Source of the DNA: Spiroplasma_E sp902809815
GTDB lineage: Bacteria; Bacillota_I; Bacilli_A; Mycoplasmatales; VBWQ01
Reading direction: 5' to 3'
DNA length: 64,000 bases
Assembly: GCF_964030925.1 (NCBI RefSeq)
Contig: NZ_OZ034992.1
Location: forward strand, 1,116,001 to 1,180,000
The notes under the pieces are model-generated. The model was not told the DNA's origin, did no database searches, and saw only the letters and a program-made list of their open reading frames with translations. Every line of letters starts with the position of its first letter. The stretch's first letter is position 1. Shown here one piece after another: positions 33,820 through 44,230 of the stretch. A program made the position numbers and the translations under genes.

Positions 33820-34700
33820 AGACATATTCCGTAATTAAATTTTTTAAAAGTCAATTAATAATTTTAAAATTTATTTTATAATTTTGTTATTAACAATAAA
33901 TTTAGAAAAGTGTTGATAAAAATGATTTTTGAAAATTTAAAAAAATTAAAAAAAGAAGAATTTTACAGATATTTTGGTATAAAACGTTTTCATTTTAATG
34001 AAATGTTAGAAAAATTAATTGAAATAGAAAAATTAGAAAAAAATAAAGGTCGAAAAAATAAACTTTCAGTAGAAGAAAGATTAATGATGACTTTATTATA
34101 CTGAAAAGAATATTATACTTTTTTTCAAATGAGTATTAAATCTAAAATGAGCCCATCAAGTTGTTTTCGAAATATTACTTGAGTAGAAAATAAACTTAGT
34201 AACCACAAAGATTACCAATTTTTAAAAGAAAGATATAAATTAAAAATTGATAAAAAACAAGAAAATTCAAATGAATTTCAATTTTATTTAATTGATTCAA
34301 CTGAGATTGAAATTGAAAAACCAACTAAAAAAAACTACAGTTAGAATATTTTTCTGGTAAAAGTTGAATGTATTCTATAAAATTTCAAATTGTATATGAT
34401 TTTTTTATTAAAAAAATTGTTGATATTTTTGCTGATAATGGTAAAGTGCATGATTTTCAAATATTAAAAAATTCAAATCTTGAATTTTCAGAAAAAACAA
34501 TAATTATTGGTGATTTAGGATATCAAGGTATACAAAATATTTATAAAAATACAATAATACCAATTAAAAGAACTAAAAATAAAAAATTAACTAAACAAGA
34601 AAGAAAATACAATAAGATTGTATCTAAAATTAGAATTAAAGTTGAACATGTCTTTGCTTGATTGAAAAGATTCAAAATTTTAGTAAATAAATGTAGAAAA
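33820..34700 (+). mobile_element. IS-B copy 2 (IS5-type), 3'-truncated
   Basis: Starts with the usual GACATATTCCGTAATTA end and carries the first frame (ATG 33922 to 34344) and most of the second, but breaks at AATGTAGAAAA where IS-A copy 3 begins. The last ~25 residues of the transposase and the right inverted repeat are missing, so it is inactive. Confidence 0.88.
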
Positions 34701-35728
34701 GCCACTTAGCCACTTAGCCCTTTTTACTAGACCATTAATTTAAAAAACCTGAATGTATTCTAAAAACAATTGTGTTATATAATTAACACTAATTTTAACC
34801 TGAAAGGATTTTTATTAATGGATAAAATTAAACAAATAGCATTAGTAATTAACAAATTAAATATCAAAGAAAAAATTAAAATTATTGATGATTGTAAAAA
34901 TCAATATTCAATTAGAAACCTATGTCAATATCTTCAATTAAACAGATCAACATATTACTTTTTAAAAAATAAACAAAAACCTATTAAAAAAGAAGAAAAT
35001 CATATTATTAAATGCAATCATAAATATCAAAAAATATGCCAACTTTTAATCGAATTTCATTCTACAAGAAAAGGCAGAATTTATGGATATTTAAGAATTT
35101 TTTCAGCTTTTAAAGAGTGATTAAAACAAGAAAAAAATATCATTTTAAATATAGAATTATCAATAAAACAAATGCGAAAAATTATGAAAGAACACAATAT
35201 TCAAGGATTAAAACAAACTAAAAATAACTATCCTAAAAACAAAAAAAATCCAAATAAGTGAATACCTACAATGGATAAAGTAAACAAAGATTATAAAAGT
35301 ACAACCTCTTCAAATCAAATTTGATCAATGGACACTAAACAAATAAATACTAAAGAAGGATGATTATATCTTTTTGTAATTATTGATTTTTATTCAAATA
35401 ATGTTGTTAGTTATAATATTGCTCCTAATAAATCATATCAGGATTTAATTCTTCCTGCTCTTGAAAAAATCAACAAACAATTTTCTTGAAATCAAGTAAA
35501 AAATGTTATTTTACATTCAGATAACGCCAACGAATTTTATTGTCAGGATATCACAAAATGAGCAGAGGATAAACAAATAATTTTAAGCAAAAAACAACCT
35601 TATGATATTGGTGGTAATGTATTATCTGAAAACTGATTTTCTCATTTATCTCAAGAATGACTACCTAAAGGATCAAATCAATATTTATCCATCAATGAAG
35701 CTATAAATGATGTAAATCAATATGTTAT

Positions 35729-36886
35729 AGACATATTCCGTAATTAAATTTAATTAATTGTCAATAAAATTGTTTTAAAACTATTTAGTGTTATTGAATA
35801 TAGAAATAAATATTTTTTGAAAAAATAGTTTAAAAAATGAGTTTACATTTTAAACAAAAAATTGTTAATAATATTTTTATATTAACTCGATAAAAATTTA
35901 AATTTTAAAAAAATATTTTTAATATTTTTTTTATTTTAATGGTTTTATTTTATTAAAAATTTCACAAAGTAAGTTAAATCTTAAGTACATAAGTCTAAAT
36001 TTAGATTTTCTACATTTATTTACTAAAATTTTGAATCTTTTCAATCAAGCAAAGACATGTTCAACTTTAATTCTAATTTTAGATACAATCTTATTGTATT
36101 TTCTTTCTTGTTTAGTTAATTTTTTATTTTTAGTTCTTTTAATTGGTATTATTGTATTTTTATAAATATTTTGTATACCTTGATATCCTAAATCACCAAT
36201 AATTATTGTTTTTTCTGAAAATTCAAGATTTGAATTTTTTAATATTTGAAAATCATGCACTTTACCATTATCAGCAAAAATATCAACAATTTTTTTATTA
36301 AAAAAATCATATACAATTTGAAATTTTATAGAATACATTCAACTTTTACCAGAAAAATATTCTAACTGTAGTTTTTTTTAGTTGGTCTTTCAATTTCAAT
36401 CTCAGTTGAATCAATTAAATAAAATTGAAATTCATTTGAATTTTCTTGTTTTTTATCAATTTTTAATTTATATCTTTCTTTTAAAAATTGGTAATCTTTG
36501 TGGTTACTAAGTTTATTTTCTACTCAAGTAATATTTCGAAAACAACTTGATGGGCTCATTTTAGATTTAATACTCATTTGAAAAAAAGTATAATATTCTT
36601 TTCAGTATAATAAAGTCATCATTAATCTTTCTTCTACTGAAAGTTTATTTTTTCGACCTTTATTTTTTTCTAATTTTTCTATTTCAATTAATTTTTCTAA
36701 CATTTCATTAAAATGAAAACGTTTTATACCAAAATATCTGTAAAATTCTTCATTTTTTAATTTTTTTAAATTTTCAAAAATCATTTTTATCAACACTTTT
36801 CTAAATTTATTGTTAATAACAAAATTATAAAATAAATTTTAAAATTATTAATTGACTTTTAAAAAATTTAATTACGGAATATGTCT
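35729..36886 (-). mobile_element. IS-B copy 3 (IS5-type), complete, 1158 bp
   Basis: Perfect terminal inverted repeats and TAT target duplications in IS-A copy 3. Both frames are intact with the seven-T and eight-A runs conserved, so this is a plausible active copy. Confidence 0.9.
35931..36784 (-). CDS. IS5-family transposase via -1 frameshift (IS-B copy 3)
   Basis: First frame: ATG 36784 to 36362 (about 140 aa) with an N-terminal helical region and DSTEIEIERP (first Asp). Second frame overlaps after the A_AAA_AAC heptamer and continues KLQLEYFSGKSW... to a stop at 35931, with IIGDLGYQG (second Asp) and IKVEHVFAWLKRFKIL (Glu), typical of IS5/DDE_Tnp_4. A -1 slip at the A8 run joins them into one ~284-aa enzyme. 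The frames and slip site are the same in copies 3 and 4. Confidence 0.85.
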
Positions 36887-36999
36887 TATGTTTTATAATT
36901 ATGAAAGAATACATTCTAAATTTCTAAAACCACCAATTTTACAAATTAAAATTTAGAATTTTATATCAAAAATGGTCCAGTAATTAAGGGCCAACCACC

Positions 37000-37944
37000 G
37001 TAAAAATCAATATTCAATTAGAAACCTATGTCAATATCTTCAATTAAACAGATCAACATATTACTTTTTAAAAAATAAACAAAAACCTATTAAAAAAGAA
37101 GAAAATCATATTATTAAATGCAATCATAAATATCAAAAAATATGCCAACTTTTAATCGAATTTCATTCTACAAGAAAAGGCAGAATTTATGGATATTTAA
37201 GAATTTTTTCAGCTTTTAAAGAGTGATTAAAACAAGAAAAAAATATCATTTTAAATATAGAATTATCAATAAAACAAATGCGAAAAATTATGAAAGAACA
37301 CAATATTCAAGGATTAAAACAAACTAAAAATAACTATCCTAAAAACAAAAAAAATCCAAATAAGTGAATACCTACAATGGATAAAGTAAACAAAGATTAT
37401 AAAAGTACAACCTCTTCAAATCAAATTTGATCAATGGACACTAAACAAATAAATACTAAAGAAGGATGATTATATCTTTTTGTAATTATTGATTTTTATT
37501 CAAATAATGTTGTTAGTTATAATATTGCTCCTAATAAATCATATCAGGATTTAATTCTTCCTGCTCTTGAAAAAATCAACAAACAATTTTCTTGAAATCA
37601 AGTAAAAAATGTTATTTTACATTCAGATAACGCCAACGAATTTTATTGTCAGGATATCACAAAATGAGCAGAGGATAAACAAATAATTTTAAGCAAAAAA
37701 CAACCTTATGATATTGGTGGTAATGTATTATCTGAAAACTGATTTTCTCATTTATCTCAAGAATGACTACCTAAAGGATCAAATCAATATTTATCCATCA
37801 ATGAAGCTATAAATGATGTAAATCAATATGTTATGTTTTATAATTATGAAAGAATACATTCTAAATTTCTAAAACCACCAATTTTACAAATTAAAATTTA
37901 GAATTTTATATCAAAAATGGTCCAGTAATTAAGGGCCAACCACC
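37000..37944 (+). mobile_element. IS-A copy 4 (IS3-type), 5'-truncated
   Basis: Lacks the left end and the first ~30 codons; begins inside the gene at KNQYSIRN and directly abuts the right end of copy 3. The remainder to the stop at 37901 is open. It also removed the start of the repeat-protein gene at 37945. Confidence 0.85.
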
Positions 37945-39327
37945 CAAATTTATTGACTTATTTATATCCAAATTCAAACATTAACACCACAACAAATTTC
38001 AGTTTTTACAGAAAAACAAATCTCATATTTTGCAAAAGAACAAATACCATTTTTTAATGAAAAACAAATTCAAACATTAACAGAGACACAAATTTTGTCA
38101 CTTACAACAGAACAAATTACTTGGCTAACAAAAGAACAAATTTCTTGATTCACCAAAAAACAAACACAAACTTTTACAAAGGAGCAAATCTCAGTATTCA
38201 CAAAAGAACAAATTCAAGCATTAATACCACAACAAATTACTTATTTTATGGAGACACAAATTCCATATTTTAATGAAAAACAAATACCCTGATTTACAAC
38301 TGAACAAATTCAAGCACTAACAATACAACAAATACAAACTTTTACAAAAGAACAAATTCATTGACTTATTTATCTCCAAATTCAAGCACTCACACCAACT
38401 CAAATTTCGGTTTTTACATCAAAACAAGTTTTAGCAATAGCAGAAGAACAAATACCATATTTTAATAAAAAACAAATCAAAGCATTTACACCCACACAAA
38501 TTTTAACATTTACAACAAAACAAATATCTGCATTTATAGAACAACAAATTAAAGAGTTTACACCCACACAAATTACTTATTTTAATGAAAAACAAATTCA
38601 AACATTTACAAAAACACAAATACAAGCACTCACAAAAGAACAAATTAAAGAGTTTACACCCACACAAATTACTTATTTTAATGAAAAACAAATACCCTGA
38701 TTTACAACTGAACAAATTCAAGCACTAACAATACAACAAATACAAACTTTTACAAAAGAACAAATTCATTGACTTATTTATCTCCAAATTCAAGCACTCA
38801 CACCAACTCAAATTTCGGTTTTTACATCAAAACAAGTTTTAGCAATAGCAGAAGAACAAATACCATATTTTAATAAAAAACAAATCAAAGCATTTACACC
38901 CACACAAATTTTAACATTTACAACAAAACAAATATCTGCATTTATAGAACAACAAATTAAAGAGTTTACACCCACACAAATTACTTATTTTAATGAAAAA
39001 CAAATTCAAACATTTACAAAAACACAAATACAAGCACTCACAAAAGAACAAATTAAAGAGTTTACACCCACACAAATTACTTATTTTAATGAAAAACAAA
39101 TACCCTGATTTACAGATTGACAAATTCCATATTTTAATGAAAAACAAATCCAAGCATTTACACCCACACAAATTGAGTCATTTACAGAAGAACAAATTAA
39201 AAATTCACCACAACTTTTATTAAGAAAAGAAGAAATTAAAAGTTTTAATTCAAAAGAAATAAATAAATATAATTTAAATAATGAAACTTTAAGTAGTGAA
39301 ATTAAGAATAATTCAAGAAAATTATAA
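37945..39327 (+). CDS. Octapeptide-repeat protein (5'-truncated by IS)
   Basis: 460 codons open, with no start because IS-A copy 4 removed the 5' end. From residue 1 to about 420 it is a run of ~52 near-perfect 8-residue units with the consensus x-[FLI]-T-x-x-Q-I-x (for example FTKEQIQALT, FTPTQITYFNEKQI), i.e. 24-nt repeats in DNA. A non-repeat tail of ~40 polar residues ends the protein. The coding strand is almost devoid of G. The family is not recognised; related 'LTxxQIxxLTxxQ' repeats occur in some bacterial surface or adhesin proteins. No signal peptide can be judged because the N-terminus is lost. Confidence 0.7.
38281..39096 (+). repeat. 408-bp tandem duplication within the octapeptide-repeat gene
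   Basis: The segments 38281-38688 and 38689-39096 are nearly identical; a third partial start (caaataccctga) follows at 39097. The length is 17 x 24 nt, so the 8-residue register is kept. This is on top of the underlying 24-bp repeats. Confidence 0.9.
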
Positions 39328-39417
39328 AATTTATTTTATATAAATTCTTATTGTTTCTAATAAGATATTTTATTTTTTCTTTTATTAATTTGAACTTAAA
39401 TTTTAGATTCATATTTT

Positions 39418-40578
39418 TTATAATATTCTAGGCAAATCAATTCTAAAAAAATTATCTAATTTTTCTCATGCAATATTACGTTGACTTTCTTCAGTATCTA
39501 TTCACTGATCAAAGGCTTCGGCAAATAAATCAAGATGTGATTCTCGGCCATATTCACTTCTCACAATACCATATGCTAAAAGTTTTTGATAAATTGGATC
39601 GTTAATTTTTGTACCATTTGCTAATGATGAAATCATATAATTAGTTTCATCAGTTATTTCTCCTTTTTCTAGATTATCTTTTAATAAATAAGATGAATTA
39701 AAATAATTATTTCATCATTTTTTAGGATCATTATCTGCAAGTGAATTTATTCTTTGTTTTCCTTGAAAATTTAAACGAATAAAAGAGCCTAAAGCATGAC
39801 CATATTCATGAACAATTGTTCTAATAATACTTTTTGAAGCTTTATAACCACTAACATATTGCCAATATTGAGTTCTTTTACTAAGAGAATTTGGATTTAT
39901 TGCCATAACTTGAACTAATGAATAATTTTGAAATTGTGAATCATAAACATAACCAGATTTAACAAAACCAAATAAGCCATTTTTATTAATTTTAGCCACT
40001 CGATATAAAAGTTTAAGAACATTTTTTTTACCATAAATTTGTGCAAATATATTATAAAATCGAACTAATTTATCTTTTATCTCTGCTTTTTCATTAGCAT
40101 TTATTGTAGATGAATTAATTAATGTATCCCAATTAACATTTGTATAAGTTTTGCCAAGATTAGTAGTATTAATTTGATTTTGTAAATCAGAAAAATCTGT
40201 AAAATTACTCTTATTATTTGCTAACAAGTTAAATTCATTAATCGATTCTTTTTTTGCCTGATATTGAATTTTTTCTTCTAAATTAGTAACAAAGTTTAGT
40301 TTTTTACTAGTTTTATTAAATCAATTTTGCGAATTTTTTAAATATCATTGTTTTAAACTGGCAGCATCTTCACCTTCAATAAAATTTATGCGATCACTTA
40401 CTACTTTATTAATTCTCTTATTGATATCAGGAACAATATAATTACCAGAAATATCTTGCTCATTTTCATCAGCTAAATCATAATCATTATTAGTACAACC
40501 TCACCTACAAGCAATAACATTTATTGTTGTTGCACTAACCAAAATATAATTTAAAAAAAATCTAATTATTTTTCTCAT
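39418..40578 (-). CDS. Secreted lipoprotein with zinc-metalloprotease motif
   Basis: 386 residues. A signal peptide (MRKIIRFFLNYILVS...) ends in NVIAC, a lipobox, so it is probably anchored at the outer membrane face. Near residue 285 lies TIVHEYGHALGSF, the HExxH zinc site, and near residue 365 SHLDLFAEAFDQW supplies a plausible third ligand Glu. It is likely a gluzincin-type peptidase. The middle domain is helical. GGAGATAAAG before the ATG serves as ribosome-binding site. Extracellular proteases could act on host peptides; that is inference. Confidence 0.75.
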
Positions 40579-40639
40579 AACTTTATCTCCTGAATCTATA
40601 TTTAAATAATTAGGGATTTATATTAATTTAATTATGCTA

Positions 40640-41800
40640 TCATGAAATATTTAACTTATAATAAGGTATTTCTGTATAACTTTCTGATATTTTTGTTGAA
40701 AAAGCAAATATTTTTGATCCTGGTTTAGGAGTTATTTTTGCAGTTTTTAATTTTTTATTAAAACTCTCAATAAGAAATTCATTATATAAAATATCTTTAT
40801 ACTTATCAGCATTTTTTTTTACCAAGTGTCTTTACTACAACATCATAAAATAATTTATTTTTATTATTTTCTGTATATAATCCTTCTAACTTAATGTCAA
40901 TTTCTTCATCATTTTTTGGTTGTTTACCTTGGTAGTTAATAAAAACTCGATTATTTTCTGTTGGTAATGGTAAAAAGTTTGCTTTAAATGATGAATAATT
41001 CATAATATTTTCAATTGCAAAACTAAATTCAATCTTTCCTTCATTATTAAAATTGGGAAAACTTAACTCATATATTTTTAATGCTGAACTAGTTAAAGCA
41101 GATGTAATCTCATTTTCATAAAATTTTATTAATTTATTACGATTTCCCAAATATTCCATAACTGTTGCAAATCTCCCAAATTGACTTGTTGGATGTAAGA
41201 ATGTGCTTTTTTCATACATATCAGTATTAAAATAAATTTTTCCAAGATTTTGTTCATAAAAAATATCCGAAAATTCTACTGGCTTATTTAAAATATCTAT
41301 TTTCCCTTGAAAGTGACTATTACTTTTTGCTATTAAAGAAATATTTTTATTATCTTGATTAATTAGTACATCTAAATCATTATTAGAAAACTTAGTAACA
41401 TTCATAATATTAATTGATTCTAAAATTAAATCTTTATCAACTATTCCGTTTTTTCAAAACTTTTACTATAAGGCAATGCTTTTTTAGTTATTATTTGACT
41501 AATATCATTACTTAGTCAAAGCAAATTAACCTCTTTAACTAAAAAAGGTAAATCTGTTGTATCTGGCATATAACGAATAATAGCCTTTGTCATTCCATCT
41601 AACATATCAATATCAATATTATCAGTATTCATTTTTTCTTTTCTTAATTCACTTTTCAAACTAAATGAATTAGGAATTATAGTATAAGTTTCTTTAATAC
41701 TATTATTTATTTTGCTTAGATTCGTACTTAATACATTTCCAAAAGTTCCTAAAGTTGTTCCAAATGTTAAAAAACTTAATGTTGCTAATAATAACTTCAT
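40640..41800 (-). pseudogene. Secreted protein, frameshifted at two sites
   Basis: ATG 41800 opens a signal-peptide-bearing frame (MKLLLATLSFLTFGTTLG) that stops near 41440 after a FEKTE end. A second frame from about 41450 to 40806 continues without break (for instance FSNNDLDVLINQD) and a third from 40825 to 40640 begins at an A9 run. The pieces read as one ~380-residue protein with single-base indels near 41455 and at 40816-40824. No lipobox Cys is seen in the leader. The function is unknown; its composition resembles Spiroplasma surface proteins. The A9 indel could be a sequencing artefact. Confidence 0.55.
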
Positions 41801-42045
41801 AAATTAAAACCCCTTTATATTAATAATGTAATTCTACATGATTTCTATGTTTACTTCTTTCTAATTACTTTTACCATTAATAGTATTCATTATTACAAAT
41901 AATACTTAAGTTATTATTATATTTAATTTAAAAAAATGATTAATAAAGCATATACATTGCCGTAATCAAGAAAAAAATAAAAAAAACTTTATTAGTTATT
42001 GCAAATTATACTTTTCTTCAATATAATAATTAAGGTTTAGTAAAT
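41801..42045. other. Intergenic region before the tRNA cluster
   Basis: No gene is seen. It holds the tRNA promoter at its right end. Confidence 0.5.
41999..42027 (+). promoter_or_regulatory. Promoter for the tRNA cluster
   Basis: TTGCAA (41999-42004) and TATAAT (42022-42027) with a perfect 17-nt spacer, about 18 nt upstream of tRNA-Asn. Confidence 0.7.
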
Positions 42046-42120
42046 GCCCGGTTAGCTCAGCGGCAGAGCATTCGACTGTTAATCGAAGTGTCATAGGTTC
42101 AAATCCTATACTGGGCGCCA
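42046..42120 (+). tRNA. tRNA-Asn (GTT)
   Basis: Cloverleaf with GCCCGGT acceptor, TTCGA stem, loop CTGTTAA (anticodon GTT at 42078-42080), GGTTCAAATCC T-arm, and encoded CCA end. Confidence 0.95.
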
Positions 42121-42144
42121 TTATTCTAAACTCTTGTTTTCTAC

Positions 42145-42219
42145 GGCTCGTTGGTGAATTGGTAAACACATAGGATTTTCATTCCTACATTACGGGTTCG
42201 ATCCCCGTACGAGTCACCA
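42145..42219 (+). tRNA. tRNA-Glu (TTC)
   Basis: Acceptor GGCTCGT / ACGAGTC, anticodon stem TAGGA / TCCTA with loop TTTTCAT giving anticodon TTC, T-arm GGGTTCGATCCCC, CCA encoded. Confidence 0.95.
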
Positions 42220-42236
42220 TTAATTAATATTTAGAC

Positions 42237-42266
42237 TGCAAGTATTATAATTACTTGTTTTTTATT
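42237..42266 (+). terminator. Terminator between tRNA-Glu and tRNA-Lys
   Basis: CAAGTA / TACTTG stem with loop TTATAAT and a T run. Confidence 0.6.
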
Positions 42267-42274
42267 CCCCTAGA

Positions 42275-42351
42275 TGTCTCGTTAGCTCAATTGGCAGAGC
42301 ATCAGACTCTTAATCTGAGGGTTGTAGGTTCGAGGCCTATACGGGGCACCA
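42275..42351 (+). tRNA. tRNA-Lys (CTT)
   Basis: TCAGA / TCTGA anticodon stem, loop CTCTTAA gives anticodon CTT. Acceptor pairs TGTCTCG with CGGGGCA, with G-U type mismatches; CCA encoded. T as the first base is slightly unusual. Confidence 0.9.
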
Positions 42352-42355
42352 AAAT

Positions 42356-42440
42356 GCGGAATTGGCGAAACTGGCAGACGCACCAGATTTAGGCTCTGGC
42401 GCCGAAAGGCATGAGGGTTCAAGTCCCTTGTTCCGCACCA
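42356..42440 (+). tRNA. tRNA-Leu (TAG)
   Basis: 85 nt with a long variable arm (GGCGCCGAAAGGCATG), anticodon stem CCAGA / TCTGG, loop TTTAGGC giving TAG, CCA encoded. Only 4 nt after tRNA-Lys. Confidence 0.95.
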
Positions 42441-42451
42441 TACATTATTTT

Positions 42452-42487
42452 ATTAACCTTTATGTTTTTCATTAAAGGTTTTTTTCT
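42452..42487 (+). terminator. Terminator of the tRNA cluster
   Basis: AACCTTTA / TAAAGGTT stem with T run, following tRNA-Leu. Confidence 0.75.
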
Positions 42488-42653
42488 TTTTTGAAATTTT
42501 TATTATATAAAAATTAAAATAAAATATTATATTTTAAACATAATATTTTATTTTAATTTAAGAAATTTTATTCTATGGAAATATATAGTATTTTATTATT
42601 TTATCTTTATAATATTAATAAAATAATAGAAAAAAGAAAGCAGGAAATGATTG

Positions 42654-43472
42654 ATGGTAAAAATAATTTTTACTGATGTAGATGGTACTTTATTTGATAG
42701 TGGCAGTGCCTTAAGTGAAATTAATCTTAATGCTTGTTTAAAAACTCAAAAAAATAATATTAAAGTTGTAATTAATACAGGTAGATATGGTGAAAATGCT
42801 ATTCGTGTTGGTAAAATGATTAATGCTGAAAAATATGATGGTTATATTATTGGTAATGATGGCGCTGAAATTTGATCATATACTAAACAAAAATGAATTT
42901 ATTTACAACAATTAAATTCAGAAACAACAATTAAACTTTATGAATGATTAACCAAATATAATAAACAAATGATTTTACATTTTAATAGTATTGATACTTT
43001 GTATGTTAACCATGCGGCTAATAGTTGAAGTACATGAGTTGAAAATCTGCAAATTAAAATTATTAAGTTAACTAATAGTACTGATATTAAAATGCCAATT
43101 TCAAAAGTAATGGTTATTTTAGAAAAATATTGAAAGGCTAATGAAATTACAAAATTCATTAATAATTTTGAAACTAACTTTCCAGATTTAACAATTGTTC
43201 AATATCATACAAATGTTTTTTCAATTGGTAATAAAAACATTAATAAAGGTTCAGCACTACAATGATTATGTAATCATTTAAATATTGACACTAAAGATGC
43301 ATTAACGATTGGTGATGGATTTAATGATTTACCAATGTTTGAAGTATCTGGTCATCCAATAGTAATGGAAAATGCTAATATTGCTTTAAAACCATATGGT
43401 AAAACTATTGCTCCAAATAATGATGAACATGGAGTTGGATATATTATTAATAATTATGTTTTTAAAAAATAA
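42654..43472 (+). CDS. HAD-superfamily hydrolase, Cof type
   Basis: 272 residues. Motif I IFTDVDGTLFDSG (Asp nucleophile and Asp), motif II VINTGRYG, and motifs III/IV KGSALQWLCNHLNID ... TIGDGFNDLPMF are all present, with a Cof-type cap domain in between. Acts on small phosphorylated metabolites; the substrate is unknown. ATG 42654 is favoured (AGGAAATG upstream). Confidence 0.88.
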
Positions 43473-43572
43473 AAACTTAATATTTTTAAAAATATACTCT
43501 TATAGTTTATTAACACACTAATAATTAAAATATATTATAATAATATAAGAAAAGTGAAAGGAGAAGGAAAAT

Positions 43573-43726
43573 ATGGCAGCAAAAAAAACCTACTGTTTTT
43601 AATATTTTTATGAAAGCTACATTGCCAAAAGTTAAAGCAGAACACCCAGAATTAAAACACACTGAGGCTTTTGGAAAAGCAGCAGCATTATGAGCTAATG
43701 CTAAAGAAAATCCTAAAAACAAATAG
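43573..43726 (+). CDS. Small HMG-box-like basic protein, frameshift near start
   Basis: If an A8 run is read as A7 just after the start (MAAKKPTVFNIFMKATLP...), a 50-residue basic helical protein results, ending HPELKHTEAFGKAAALW and NAKENPKNK, as in YABBY/HMG-box-like small proteins of Spiroplasma. As written, the frame stops after nine codons. GAAAGGAGAAGG precedes ATG. Either it is a real poly-A indel, slippage corrected in the cell, or an assembly error; the last seems most likely because the remainder is undamaged. Function unknown, DNA binding is suggested. Confidence 0.5.
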
Positions 43727-43742
43727 ATAGATAGATAATTCC

Positions 43743-43777
43743 TTAAAAGAGTCAGATTTTAAATCTGACTCTTTTAA
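43743..43777. terminator. Strong hairpin after the HMG-like gene
   Basis: 17-bp perfect arms (AAAAGAGTCAGATTT core) with a 1-nt loop; the T-rich arm and flank are suited to termination both ways. Confidence 0.8.
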
Positions 43778-43935
43778 ATATAAAAAAATATTGAAATTTT
43801 AAAAAAAACACTAAAATTGCTATACAAATCAACAATGATAAAGTATAATCAAAATACTTACCTAGTAGGGTTATAGAGAAAGGTAACTTTTTTTATATTT
43901 TTGATAAACTTCATTTATTTTGACTTGTTGAAGGT

Positions 43936-44169
43936 TTATCAATAAATATCTTCTAAATTAATTGTTTCTCAATCATTATTTTCTCTTTCTTTTACTAATA
44001 AAGAAAGTTTGTTCTTATAATCATCAATTATCAGTTGATTAATTCTAATCAACTTTTCATCAGGGTTTGGTTCAACATTATTTTTTTCTTCTACAATACG
44101 TATCATTTCCTGTAAAATAGATATCTTTTGATCAAGCTCTGCTCTTTTTTCTTCATTTTGTCTAGCCAT
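43936..44169 (-). CDS. Short coiled-coil protein
   Basis: 77 residues with a TGA-coded Trp near the end (ERENNDWETINLEDIY). Highly charged helical, about 60 residues of coiled coil (KRAELDQKISILQEMI). GAAAGGGG precedes ATG 44169. It lies downstream of copA on the same strand with about 60 nt between. Unknown function. Confidence 0.5.
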
Positions 44170-44230
44170 TTAAATTTCCCCTTTCAAAAAAATAAAGTAC
44201 TTTTTTATTTATTATTAATTTATATATTAT

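Larger units (their letters stand above)
34818..36956 (+). pseudogene. IS3-family transposase split by IS-B copy 3
   Basis: The reading frame is otherwise identical to the copy at 6421-7398 (same DDE motifs) and would be intact if IS-B copy 3 and one TAT were removed. Confidence 0.85.
34701..36999 (+). mobile_element. IS-A copy 3 (IS3-type), interrupted by IS-B copy 3
   Basis: Left end at 34701 has the terminal unit twice (gccacttagccacttagccc), right end at 36999. Its transposase starts at ATG 34818 and would stop at 36956, but IS-B copy 3 (35729-36886) sits within, after INDVNQYV, with TAT duplicated on each side. It entered IS-B copy 2, so the order of events is B2, then A3, then B3. Confidence 0.88.

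Noticed and set aside
38503..39171. Cys/Phe-rich minus-strand open frames
   Set aside because: Antisense of the octapeptide-repeat gene; the repetitive Cys pattern is a by-product of the repeat.
37945..39200. 24-bp periodic repeats as a CRISPR array
   Set aside because: Units are contiguous, vary in sequence and are in a single open frame of 8-residue repeats; no spacers and no cas genes.
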